Of a stretch of DNA of 64,000 bases, positions 10,790-21,420 are shown piece by piece (position 1 is the first letter of the stretch; each line of letters opens with the position of its first letter). The position numbers and the translations under genes were made by a program. Under the pieces are notes generated by a model. The model was given only the letters and a program-made list of their open reading frames with translations, had not been told where the DNA came from and ran no database searches. The stretch is from Gautieria morchelliformis (lineage: Eukaryota > Basidiomycota > Agaricomycetes > Gomphales > Gomphaceae): positions 1 to 64,000 of the forward strand of contig WHVA01000542.1 of NCBI GenBank assembly GCA_015179125.1, in the 5' to 3' direction.

Positions 10790-11226
10790 TGTAGTAGACA
10801 GGAATTATAGGCAGTAGGTATGGACTTGTTGCTCAAAAGAATAGACTAGAAATTAATTCACTACAGAGGATTTCTAGGTCAATAAATCGAAAGAACACTA
10901 GACTAATTTATTTGCCTCTCTCAGTGAATTTAGTTGTCACTGAGAGAGGGGGAAATCTGTCTCACTGTGCATGTACTACTACCCGGCCCTTTAGCGCCCA
11001 AGAGCTCGCGCGTCGAAGTCATTTCAGACTCCGCTGGGTGCAGCCGCTTGTGAAAATAGAAATAACAAAATGAAAAGGAGAGGTAGGGAATGACTGGAAA
11101 ATTTCGAAAATAATCAGAGAAATGGATGCATGGTACAAGAACAATGTGAGAAGAGATTGGAACACCATACAACAAATTGAATATATTATGCTTGATTTTG
11201 GTGCAGGAGCATAAATGCACCCAACA
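10790..11226 (-). mobile_element. LTR-D solo LTR
   Basis: It begins TGTAGTAGACAGG and ends GGTGCACCCAACA, the reverse complement of the copies at 33453 and 22973. It interrupts LTR-A between GGGCTATTTC and ATGACTGTAG. The flanks ATTTC and ATATG do not give a clean 5-bp duplication. Confidence 0.85.
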
Positions 11227-12399
11227 ATATGACTGTAGATCAGGGTGAATTCCTTTCGAGTAACCCTCTTACCTTTTAACCCTTACCTCTTCGGTACTGT
11301 TCACTGGGTGATTCGCTAGATCGCACACGCTATTCGGGCATTCACCACTAACATGCGATATTAACACCCAAAATCCAATCTTGACACTCTGATCGGATGG
11401 TGCAACTCATTTTATTTCCTATACCCAGTTATCCCTATTATCTGTTTTCCCAGTCCTCCTCTATGTTCACATGACTTCGCCCTCCCCTTGAGCCACGGCT
11501 CTTCGATGATCATTCTATTTTGCGCTTCGCCGCATTTTGCCGAACAGCCATTCGCTGCTCGCATCATTTGCCAGCAGGCACACCATCAAAACATGATCGA
11601 CATACCCTACCTGGCATGATGGCTCGTCAGTAGCTCCATCAGCTTCTCGATCCAACCCCTTTAGGTGTTCATATGAGCAGGATGCGTTCGCGGGACGTCC
11701 TATCCGTAGGTCGTGTGGGATCAACCCAGTAGACGAAGAGTCTGTGCAGGGCGGTGTATATGGGGGTCCCAAGACATGATTTCGTACATAGGTGCCTTCG
11801 CCACCTTTACTCTCCGTTGTTTCATGTTCTCCCTCTTCTCTCACTCTATTGTATGTTTATTTCATCTATGTTGTATCATGACTGCGCACCGCTATCCAAC
11901 CCTAACTTGTGACGGCCTCTTTCCTATTCACTGATACCTTACGAGCATTTGATATAAGTAGTTTACATTCGCATGTATATTCCCCAGTTCAATTATCATA
12001 CGTCCATCTTGTGCAAACTTGACCTCACTGTGATCATCGTCTTGAGCCTTCCCTGTAGATTTCTATCTTCGACCAGAAGAGGACTTAGGCATCACTGGTG
12101 AGTTCTCATACTTCATCTTCGTTACCTTAGCCTTTGAACTATTTTCTGTGCTGTCGGCGAAGGGATTGTCGCTACTTAGACAACCCTTCCGTGACACCTT
12201 GCATGTTACATCGTCAAGTGCCACGGGCTATTTCGCTACGACTGTAGATAGGGCGAGCTCCATTCGGGCAACCCTCTTATCTTGTGAACATTTGTTGGTT
12301 CACCTATTTGCCGAACGGCATACTTATTCGCACAAGTTATTCGGGCATTTGCTGTGTTCACTAATACACGATATTAATGCCTAAAAACCAATCTTGACA

Positions 12400-12932
12400 A
12401 GGGTTTACAATGAATAATACAGAAATAGACTTATATCTGCAAGGTCATTGAAGCAAAGTCAGAGAAATTTATTCATATCTATGTTTTGACATAGTATAAA
12501 AAAAGAAAAGCAAAGAAAAAACAAAAAAATAATCCACATTGCACGGAGAAACTGTTGTTATTATGTAATTGTGAGCAATTATTGATATCTATTTTCGAAA
12601 TTTTTCTAAAAAACATACAGTACATATCAATTTCTTTAGCAAAGTTAGAGAAATTTATTGATATATATTGTCAAAAAACTATATGTCAAAATATGTTGAA
12701 AAAAAAAAAAAAACATGATAAAATTACAGACAAAGTACCTGGCAGATTACACAGGGATAACCAACCCACCGGCAGAGAGCCAGCTACAGCAAGACCAAGC
12801 CAGCCAAAGCAAGAGATAGCCAGAGAAAGCCAGAGAAAGCCAGAGAAAGCCAGAGAAAGCCAGAGAAAGCCAGAGAAAGCCAGAGAAAGCCAGAGAAAGC
12901 CCCAGGGTAGCAAGGTTAAGCAAGAGAAAGAT
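12400..12932. other. AT-rich Helitron-flank-like sequence with simple repeats
   Basis: Two blocks with GCAAAGTYAGAGAAATTTATT (near 12453 and 12640) resemble the repeats upstream of Helitron ORFs. A poly-A run follows at about 12699-12713, then a purine-rich stretch. With 8497-8660 it forms the target into which the outer LTR-A inserted. No gene is visible. The open frame here is repeat-driven. Confidence 0.6.
12821..12900. repeat. 10-bp tandem repeat, 8 copies
   Basis: CAGAGAAAGC is repeated eight times without interruption, with degenerate copies just upstream. Confidence 0.95.
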
Positions 12933-13146
12933 TGTAAATAACCTATGTATCTATCTGTACACTAGTTGTTACCTAATCCCAGTGGGCCCCTTAGGGACCC
13001 ACTGTATAGTTTATGTGTGGGAACCGGTCAGCGGTTCCCATTGCATCTTACCCTTACACTGTCACTACGTAGCATTCAGAATACCACTCCTTGGTCAAGT
13101 TCTGTTGTGCCCTTGTGACACAAGGCTTAAGATCATCATCTTTACA
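12933..13146 (+). mobile_element. Gypsy-1 5' LTR (214 bp)
   Basis: It starts TGTAAATAACC and ends CATCATCTTTACA, a TGTAAA/TTTACA inverted terminal match. It shares blocks such as CACTGTATAG and CGTAGCAT with a 191-bp solo LTR at 51573. The gag ATG follows about 215 bp downstream. Left flank is AAGAT (12928-12932). No 3' LTR was found. Confidence 0.8.
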
Positions 13147-13361
13147 CCTTTTTGAACTATCCTGCGGTTGATTGCCACGTGACCAACTGATTGTGGATTC
13201 GAAGCAATCTTGAAAAGATCGCTGCGTCGACGACTAAACATCGTTGACACCCTCCAGTAGACCCTCTACTGTCGGCTGCGAGCGTGATGATTCCACGCAG
13301 CCGAAGACAGACATGAGCATTGAGCTTGTGGTCCACGCCACAGGCGCAGCCCAGTGACACA

Positions 13362-15600
13362 ATGGCTGACGCTACCCTGGACCAAGAATCCAGGACGCCA
13401 GAAGACGGAGAGATCGTAGATCTCACTGCCCTCATCCCCCCAATAGAGGACGAGGAAAATCCCAACCATGTCTCGTCGAGCATGGTCGAGGATGAGATAG
13501 TTCCAGGCAACAAGCCGGTGCCGCCCCCCCAATCCCCTCTGCCCAGAGACAAAGGAAAAGGCAGAGAGGTCTCGCCGTCGTCAGACGGCAGAGCATCAAC
13601 ATCAAGACGGGCACAAAGCCACGGCTTGAACCACCGCTCACAAAGCAGAGTGATGACGATCGTCCCCGAAGGAGGACAAAAGCAAAAACGGCGAGCCCCA
13701 GATGACGGTCAGGGCTCGGAATACTCGAGCTCAAGTCACAAGAGCTCGAGAACTCACGCTGTTGACAACGAGACGGCAGAGGCAATGAACAAGCAGGTGC
13801 AGGATGTGCTGCACTGGAGCGCCCTCATGGGCCACAAGCATGATCAACTAGCATCGCAGCTTGACAATATTGCCGCCGCCATCAGGGTGATCGGCAAGGA
13901 AATCCACCAAGCCGAGGAGATCAGGCTGCAAGACGCGGCCATGCTGGAGGACATCCAGACGGCCCTCCGCTCCCGCAGGGAACGCGAAGCACCACATCAA
14001 AGCTGGCAACAGTCTGCAGCTAGTGAACGCGGTCACGATGCAGAAGACCCATGACAAAAGGAACTGGACAGGCAGCGAATGCCGCCGCCAGCCGTCCCGG
14101 TCGAACAGGAGGTGCGGTTCAGAAATGAACCCCAAGTGAAAATGGCTGCCCCAAGGGACAGCCGCAAGACGATCCAACAGATCGTCAGAGAACAAGTCGC
14201 CTCAGAGCCTGACTCTGAGACCACAACTGAGAGCTTAGAGCTCGAAGTCGAGCACTGGCACCAAAAAGAGGCCACAGCCGCACACCGCCATACGCGGGTC
14301 CTCGAGCTCCTGGCGAAGAACGCTGAGGAAGCAGTGGCCCAGAGCCACGCCGCTCAGCAGCCCGACAAACAGCTCACGTGAGCCGTGCAGGATGCACAAC
14401 AAGTGTGCGCAGCCTACAACAGCAGGCTGCGGATCTGCAACGCGGGACTGACAGGGGACACCAGGCACAAGATGCCCCCAGACTCAAGAGTACAAAATGC
14501 TCCCGATCCCGAGCCCGACCCAGGCCCGGGGCCCATCAGGGCATACAACAGCCTGCCCTGTGCGGCATCACAGCTGCGTGAACGATCCATGGCCCCAACA
14601 GAGGGCCAGGGCATACAGGATCAGGCTGACGTCGTACCACTGGAGCTGTATGATGGGATCACATGGATTATCTGTGTGGCATTGGCAGACGCCGCCGACA
14701 CAGACCCGGAGAAGTCTGTGCTTGCAAAAGCCGGCGTGAAGCTGGCTCACCCCGAGCCATACGCTGGAGGATCTGACCTCGAAGAGTTTGAAATCTTCGT
14801 TGCAGCCATCTTACGATGGCTGAAAATGAACTGCCTCCAAGGGCCAACCAGCATCGACATGCAGGTCAGCTACATGGGCACTCGCCTGACCGGCGAAGCC
14901 CAGGAATGGTTCCTTCGAAATGTAGAACACTTTGATCGCCAGGTCCACAGTTGGACCCTGGAAACAGTGATGCAGGGCCTCCAAAAAAGGTTCCTGCACA
15001 CTCTGATGTACCACCACGCATCGAATAAATTAGATGCGGTCATGCAGGGCACGAAGACTGTTCAGGAGATGCTGAACGAGCTCATGAAATAAGCGGTGCA
15101 TATGATACAGCTGCCAGACGACTACACGTTCCGGAGATGGTTCATGTCAGCGCTGTGTGAGACGCTGTGCAACGAGGTCCTCAAGAAGGGCTATAACGCC
15201 GAGAGCATCTCGATAGAGCAACTCTTTGAAATGGCCCGAATGATAGAGGAGGCATCCCGATACAATATGGGGATGCACCGTGCAGAAAGCGCAGCGGCAA
15301 CAGCAAGTGCTGCCCGGCTTACAGGGAGCAAGCCGGTGACACAGACGGGCCTGACCAGGCATAGCCTGTTCTAGAGAAGTGGAGCGTTGCAGCAACCGCC
15401 GCTCCCACGCCCAGCGCAAGCTGGACACCCGCCTGAAGCTACACAGCCTCAGGCGTCAGGGTCATCCCCGCGACCTGCCCCACCAACGAAAGCATTGGGC
15501 AGACCTAACGATCAGCCCAGCGGCAGCCAAAGCAGCGCTACGTGCTTTGAATATGGCCAACCTGGCCACAAGAAAGTGGAGTGCCCCTGGCTTAGGTCTG
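13362..15600 (+). pseudogene. Gypsy-1 gag
   Basis: One frame from ATG at 13362 (MADATLDQESRTPEDGE) is broken only by stops at 14052 (TGA), 14379 (TGA), 15090 (TAA) and 15372 (TAG). The N-terminal third is acidic and Ser/Pro-rich. A retrotransposon-gag capsid domain lies at about 14745-15250, with FEIFVAAILRWL and GEAQEWFLRN. The zinc knuckle at 15543-15584 reads CFEYGQPGHKKVEC, the second Cys replaced by Tyr (TAT). Gag would package element RNA. All four stops and the Cys to Tyr change fit single C-to-T or G-to-A transitions. Confidence 0.85.
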
Positions 15601-15839
15601 GTATCAGGACAGCAGCCGCAAGGCATGATGATGAGACCCAGGATCCAGAGACGGATCTCGGTCAAAACTCCATCAGATTGATGAAGAGGGGGAGGGTGAT
15701 CCCCAACCCAATGAAGCTCCGGACAATGGAGATGCGCGGGCTGAAGAATGGGATCCTGAACCGTCCCAGTACTACGAATGGGACGAAGAGGCAGAAGACA
15801 CCACCTACAGGTCCAGCGCGATCAGATTTGCGCTGGAAG

Positions 15840-16300
15840 ACGACACCACCACGAAAGTCATGGCGGCATGCACGTCGGTTATGCCAGACAAGGCAGCCGA
15901 GCCGGTGTATCACCACCGAAGTAAGCATAGGACGCGGCCAACGCGCCCGCGCAGTGAGAACCGTACCCTCTTGGGGTACTGGGAAATAAATGGTGTAAAA
16001 GCCCACTGCCTGCTGGATAGCGGGAGCAAAGGGGTATTACTATCCCCTGAATTCATGTGAGCTACAGGGATGAAGACCTTCGCCCTGGAGCAGCCAATTG
16101 CGCTGCAGCTGGCCTGCATAGGCAGCCGTTCCACGATCAATTATGGAACAAACATGACCATTAAATTTGGTTGTGAAACATATGACGAATATTTCAACGT
16201 AGCGAACATCGAATATTACGATGCGATCTTAGGGACACCGTTCCTAAGGAGATTTGGCATCACCCTGGACTTCTCAAGCCCAGGGACGATCTGAAAGGGG
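15840..16300 (+). pseudogene. Gypsy-1 aspartic protease
   Basis: The domain has the active-site motif CLLDSGSKGVLL (Asp codon 16015-16017) and the C-terminal AILGTPFLRRFGI signature. An in-frame TGA follows SPEFM near 16058, and another stop ends the frame at about 16294. It is in a different frame from gag, so a shift occurred near 15660-15700. Confidence 0.82.
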
Positions 16301-16593
16301 AACGAAATAATCCCCATGGGCAAGGTCTCGTTCGACGATGGTGAATCGATGAACAAGGGCAAGGGGCCAAGGGTGAGCAGGGTCACCCTGGCCCCGAAGC
16401 CAAACCCGGCTCATTGAAGCCAGGAGGATGAGTCCCATAACAACTCGTCCTCGAGCTCACCCTACAGTAGGGAGAGGCGTTCTCACCTGATGGTGAAAGC
16501 GATGGGAAAAAGAAAAGCGGTTCCGTGCACCGCGGGACCTAATAGATGCATACAGTGCCTAATGGCTTCTAAGCCAACCACCACCTCATCCTC

Positions 16594-17477
16594 ATGGATG
16601 ACGACATCCCTCGCCTCTGCGAGGAATGGATGGAAAGGATCACTGACCTAGTCAGTGGGATTCCATTAGAACTTCTGCCGCTGTGGGAGATCAACCAAGA
16701 GATCAATCTCATCAATCCCAACAAACACATGCGGTATCGACTACCGAGGTGCCCCAAACATTTCCGAGAGGAAATGGCAGCAAAGATAGAACGTTACACC
16801 ACTGCAAAATGGTGGATTCCGGCAGTTGCACAGCAGGCCGTACCCATGCTGTGTGTGCCGAAGAAGAATGGTACACTACGGACCGTTTTCGATCTGCGCC
16901 AGCAGAATGAGAACACAGTGAAGGACGTTACGCCCTTCCCGGATAGCGACATGGCTCGCTGTCAATATCACACAAAACTCAATATGTCCGAAGCATATGA
17001 GCAGATCCGGATTCATCCTGATCATGTAGCAAAGACTGCCTTTGCCACGATCCTTGGCACGTTTAGGAGCCAAGTGATACAGATGGGAGACTGTAATGCC
17101 CCATCGACGTTCCAACAGCTGATGACAGCCATTTTCCACGACTGCATAGGTCGCTTCGTCCATGTCTACATGGATGACATCTTCATTTTCTTGCTCTCGA
17201 TATGAGAGCACAAGGAGCACCTCTATATTGTCTTCGACAGACTGAGGAAGAACCACCTTTTTCTGAGCAAGAAAAAGGTTGATCTCTATTCCATCCGAAT
17301 GGAGTCCCTCGGCCACATAATTGATGGCCAAGGTGTACACACCGACGAGGACAAGATGCAGCGCATTCCCGAGTGGCGAAGGCCGCGGATGTTCAACGAC
17401 GTCCAGCGTTTCCTCGGGCTAGTACAATATCTGGCACATTACATGCCAGATGTTAGTGCATACACAACCCCACTATC
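16594..17477 (+). pseudogene. Gypsy-1 reverse transcriptase
   Basis: The Ty3-type reverse transcriptase shows KKNGTLRTVFDLRQQN, KLNMSEAYEQIRI, the CNAPSTFQQLM motif and the active site YMDD (17167-17178), then the thumb region ESLGHIIDGQGVHTDEDK and RFLGLVQYLAHYMP. An in-frame TGA follows about 25 bp after YMDD (17203-17205) and the same frame then continues. The region between protease and RT is frameshifted. LTR-E cuts it at 17477 and the connection to RNase H resumes at 20974. Confidence 0.88.
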
Positions 17478-17890
17478 TGTATGGGATCCTGCTTTGCTGG
17501 TCAAATAGGAGAACTTCCATGTATTTTCGATATAGTGACCTTAAAATATAGCATACAGGTATTGCTATCATTGGGGATGAACTATTTAAACTTCCTCTAA
17601 TTTCCTACCATTTTCTCGCCATTTTTAACAAAGTCCTTGGCTCAAAACACTTCTATTCTGTTGCAGCAGAGTTATGAATCCACATGTATCCACAACTCTG
17701 CTTATTCAAACTCCGACGCGCGCGAACCTCAACTCGAGCCTGTGGACACTTACTTTTTACCGGTTCGGACTCAGCACTCTGGAAATAGCAATTTATTCCC
17801 AAGCCTCCACAACACAGTTTGTGCAATACAAACTCAGCCCAACCTATGCTACCATAGCAACAAGGCTATGCTAGGCTGTGCTGTGCCATG

Positions 17891-18537
17891 TGTCACGACC
17901 ACTCATTTCCGACTTCCGATCTTCAGTTCCGCAACACTTTCCGCCCCTCCGATATTTCCGACATTCCGCCCATTGTTCTATTCCCTTGTTCTTTCGACTC
18001 TATTACTCGGACCCACCGGACCCGTTTCATCGTTCATCAAAACCACATATCCGGTCACCCTTGTAATTTGTTGTCAGATATGTTTTCCCAACCCCTTGTT
18101 CTTTGCCATTGTTCTACCTTACCCTGAACCCCCCTTGTAGTCCCATTGTTCCCAATAGTTAGTTCCCACGCATTGTCTACTCGACTTCCGCTTCCCCCGG
18201 AATTTGCTTAGTACCATATCATTACCTGTTGTTTCAGCTCTTTGTATAAAACCCCCTCATGTATGTCTGTTATTCTGCAATCAGATAATCACCTTCGATA
18301 CTTGATTTCCTTCGCTCCATCTCCTGTTCTTAGCACAGCGAGTCTAGCAAGATCTCAGCCTCTTCCGCCTTCCACCTCAGTTCCGACTCAAGTTCCAACC
18401 AACCTCTAGTTCAGTACTTTCCGACCTCCGACTGATTTCCGAAATACTTAGGACGATAGTTCATTGGGGGTGCAACCTACAAGTTGAAGCCGCTGTCCTT
18501 TCCAGCTCCGACTTAGTGGAAATCTCGATACGTAACA
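17891..18537 (+). mobile_element. LTR-B solo LTR, TSD CCATG
   Basis: It starts TGTCACGACCAC and ends GATACGTAACA, 647 bp, with CCATG at 17886-17890 and 18538-18542. The TATA-like TGTATAAAACCCCC (about 18241) precedes the conserved GCAATCAGATAATC block. Confidence 0.92.
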
Positions 18538-18570
18538 CCATGACTACACTCCTAAATAGAATTAGGGTCA

Positions 18571-19585
18571 TGACTCACTGCCAAGCTGGAGTATTATTGG
18601 TCGAAAGTCTTGGGACTTGGGAAATGACTCCTGCATGACTCAGAGCCTGGCTCGGCACGTGACTCATGCTCGGACTCTGGCGTATCATTGGCTGAGAGGC
18701 CTCTTACCAATGAAAGGCTGTGTTGAGCTAATCCTCTTTAAGAATAAGGGTGTATCTGTCAGGGGAACACCAATCACACACTGTGCATTATCGCATGCTT
18801 TATCGCAGTGCGCATCATTGCATGCATTATCGCAGTGCGCATTATTGCATGCTTTATCGCACTGTGCATTATCGCACACTGCATTATCGCAGCGTGTTGT
18901 TGGTGGCACCTGAGCTTCTCCTAGCCTTTAGCATCCTTCTGTTTTGAGTTCCGTTTATTTCCCTTCCTGTTCCGGCCCCTTCCAACATCATTCCTTCCTT
19001 ATCTGTCCAGCCCTGTTATCACTGGCGTGATTGCTTATGTAACTCGGGCATTCGGTGATCGGGCTAGCATGCCCGAGTTTGCTTATAGTCGTAGTTAGGT
19101 GGCGAAGGGGCTCCTTAGAGTTTTCTCTTTGGATCCCCCTTTGCCAGGTATGTCTATGTCCTGTATATAGTTCTCTATCTTACTTTGGATCCCCCTTTGC
19201 CAGTTTGCCGCTTGAGTGTAGAGCGTCTGCCTAGGTTGCCCTTATAGTATCTTATTCTTAGACGTGACTCATGCCTGACTCACTACCCCATTTCTGCATG
19301 ACTCAGTGCATGACTCACCCCCTAATCGTGGGCTGCGATTGGTCAACACAAGTTCTGACTCATTACTCTTTTTTCACTCTGACTCACTACCCCATTTCTG
19401 CGTGACTCAGTGAATGACTCACTCCCTAATTGTGAACTGCGATTGGCCAACACATGCTCTGACTCACTACCCTTTTTCTCTCTGACTCACTACCCCATTT
19501 CTGCGTGACTCAGTGCATGACTCACTACCCTATTTCTTCGTGACTCATTCTAGTCTATTAATAGATAGTAGATACAATATAAAAG
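18571..19585 (+). promoter_or_regulatory. Promoter-like region: 16 TGACTCA sites, CCAAT-like boxes, TATA box
   Basis: TGACTCA, the consensus bound by Gcn4/AP-1-type bZIP factors, occurs 3 times at 18571-18667 and 13 times at 19264-19550. ATTGG (inverted CCAAT) occurs near 18596, 18688, 19338 and 19441. TATAAAAG at 19578-19585 lies about 28 bp after the last site. Repeated modules such as TGACTCACTACCCCATTTCTG show the array grew by duplication. Site identity is read directly. Binding and the downstream transcript are inferred. Confidence 0.65.
18778..18897 (+). repeat. Degenerate short tandem repeat GCATTATCGCA
   Basis: About ten degenerate copies of GCATTATCGCAGTGC-like units lie in a row, including TGCATGCATTATCG and TGTGCATTATCG variants. 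They lie between the proximal and distal TGACTCA groups. Confidence 0.85.
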
Positions 19586-19636
19586 GAGGCCTTACTGCCC
19601 ACCTTTCATCAGCCAATACATCATCATCTACTATCC

Positions 19637-20478
19637 ACGTAAGATAGAAGTTGTTTAAATGCGGCACCTTTACATAAGCTCAGGACAATCCGATGGTGAG
19701 CTCAATAAAACTGGAAGGCAGAATTTTTTTGCCAAACTGCTTCCTAGAGTCTCTTTGGGTTATGCATAGCTACAACTTCTAGGAGAGACTTGGGAAATAT
19801 CTATATTATTGGAGGAGATATATGATGTTTTAAGTGTGACACAAGAAAAATTCCAAATTATTTTTTCGATGTCCTAGAGTGATTCTATGCAATGTCAGTA
19901 TTTGGACCACCAGAATTTGGCGGTCACGTGATGGGTCATGTGACATATTTGTCAGCTGTGGCTCGAAGGAAAAATGCGCTGCTACTCCAAGGCCCTTCCT
20001 ACCCATCATAATAGTATATTTGCACAGTCTGAGCCATGGACATGGGATGAAAATCTAAAAATAAGGCTTCTTGACTCCACAATCTCAAATCTGCATGTCC
20101 AAGGCCACCAAAGGCTGTGAAGGCCGCCATCACGGTTGCAGATGATTCAGAGGATTCAGATGATGAGTACATACTTTACATCAAGGAGCACACTTCACTT
20201 GCAGCTGGAGGAGGGGATGCTGCTTCTGGACAGCTTTCAGTGCTTAGAGATTATATTATTGCATGGCATTCCACAGCTATCGTATTTCACTTCCAAAAAT
20301 TATATCCTAGTTTGGCAAGGCACTATAAAAAGAGAGTCTATTTAGTCTGGTTCACTGAAATGCTGTCTCAACTAAGGTTTTTTTTTTTTTTCTCATCAAA
20401 TTGAAGATTTGGCGCATCACGTGATATAGGCGCCCGCTTACATAAAGGTGTCACATTTAAGTGACTTCTATCTTACCT
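19637..20478. mobile_element. Possible non-autonomous DNA transposon with about 40-bp imperfect TIRs
   Basis: The left end, GTAAGATAGAAGT followed by TTAAATG and CACCTTTACATAAGC, is matched in inverted form on the right by GCTTACATAAAGGTG, then ACTTCTATCTTAC. Spacing between the outer ends is about 840 bp. No matching flanking duplication was found, and the interior ORF (20117-20404) has no recognisable domain. An alternative is an inverted duplication inside the LTR. Confidence 0.5.
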
Positions 20479-20973
20479 CGTGTGACTTGCCAAGCTTGCA
20501 CAGCTTACTAAGCTGCTAACCCCAGCTAGGGTTATTACACTTACTTAGTGTATTAATTCTCAGTTAAGTAGTTGTGTTTCTACTTAGCCACCCAGACTAA
20601 CACTCCAGGTGAAATTCTGCAGAGTGAGTCTGACAATCGATTTCCTTGTCAATCAGCTCTCCAATACCCGAGATGAACTGATCAGTGACTTTCCTGTTCA
20701 GTGACTTTCACAAGTCACTTCTTAAACCCTTGTCGCTCGTTTATTGCAGTGCATTGAGGTTAATCGGGTCAGTCCACTTACAAACTCTCCTGTGAAGCCA
20801 TTCCTATCTTTTTGGAATACTTGGACCCTGATAGTCATCCTTGAACCTACAGACTAATAGTTTATTATTCATTACACCAGTAGTGTTTAATATTCTTGCA
20901 GTTTCATATACGACACATTCTGATAGACCAAAGTGTTAGCTCTGACACCAAAGTCTTGAAGGGTTCCAAAACA

Positions 20974-21420
20974 CTATCGGGCTGTGCGCATAACAACCGT
21001 CCATTTGAATGGACTCCGCTGCTGGATAAATGCTGGCAGAGCATCAAAGCGTTGGCCTGTAAGGCCCCGATCCTGCGTCCAATAGACGCACGGTGCCCAG
21101 AGCCAATCTGGGTGATCACCGACGGGTCAAAAGCCGGCGTCGGTGCGGTCTATCGCCAAGGCCCCGACTGGAAAACCTGTCGGCCAGCTGGCTTCTTGTC
21201 AAAGAAGTTCAGTGTTGCTCAGCAACACTACCGGAATCACGAGCACGAGACAATCGCGGTGCTTGAGGCTCTCATGAAATGGGAGGATAAACTGCTGGGA
21301 CAAAGGTTCACCCTCATCACAGACCACAAAGGGCTCGAATACTTCGAGACCCAGAAGAGCCTATCTGACCGCCAGGTCAGATGGTGAGAGTTCCTGTCCC
21401 ATTTCAACTTCAACACCGTA
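20974..21420 (+). pseudogene. Gypsy-1 RNase H
   Basis: RNase H degrades the RNA strand of the RNA/DNA hybrid. The domain starts right after the LTR-E TSD with NNRPFEWTPLLDKCWQ, then shows WVITDGSKAGVGAV (first catalytic Asp codon at 21121), NHEHETIAVLEAL and LITDHKGLEYF. A TGA follows RQVRW near 21385. LTR-F interrupts it after FLSHFNFNTV, and the tail HVDGVENKVADCLS resumes at 22907. Confidence 0.87.

Larger units (their letters stand above)
8880..11396 (+). mobile_element. Inner LTR-A copy nested in LTR-A, TSD CTCTG
   Basis: It starts TGTCATGATTCG and ends CAATCTTGACA, with CTCTG at 8875-8879 and 11397-11401. It is enlarged by two 242-bp tandem duplications of the LTR 5' end, a 16-bp minisatellite and an LTR-D insertion. 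Confidence 0.88.
8661..12399 (+). mobile_element. Outer LTR-A copy (long form), TSD AGGGT
   Basis: It begins TGTCATGACCCGTC and ends CAATCTTGACA, with AGGGT at 8656-8660 and 12400-12404. It is interrupted at CTCTG by a second LTR-A (8880-11396). The two outer segments rejoin into the long-form LTR-A seen at 2411-3673. It had inserted into AT-rich Helitron-flank-like DNA (ATAAATAAATGTCAG on the left). Confidence 0.9.
17478..20973 (-). mobile_element. LTR-E insertion with nested elements, TSD CTATC
   Basis: The insertion starts TGTATGGGATCC and ends GGTTCCAAAACA, with CTATC at 17473-17477 and 20974-20978. On the minus strand it reads TGTTTTGGAACCC...GGATCCCATACA, ends shared with LTR-F, hence the orientation. 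Inside are a solo LTR-B (17891-18537), a TGACTCA-rich promoter-like region and a TIR-bounded block. About 2.8 kb remains without a recognisable ORF, so it is either a very long LTR or one with unrecognised nested DNA. Confidence 0.8.

Noticed and set aside
12555..12941. 128-codon frame with ARESQRKPEK repeats
   Set aside because: It is driven by the 10-bp CAGAGAAAGC repeat and a poly-A run.
18778..18897. CRISPR-like array
   Set aside because: Units are short, degenerate and contiguous with no unique spacers, and the genome is fungal.
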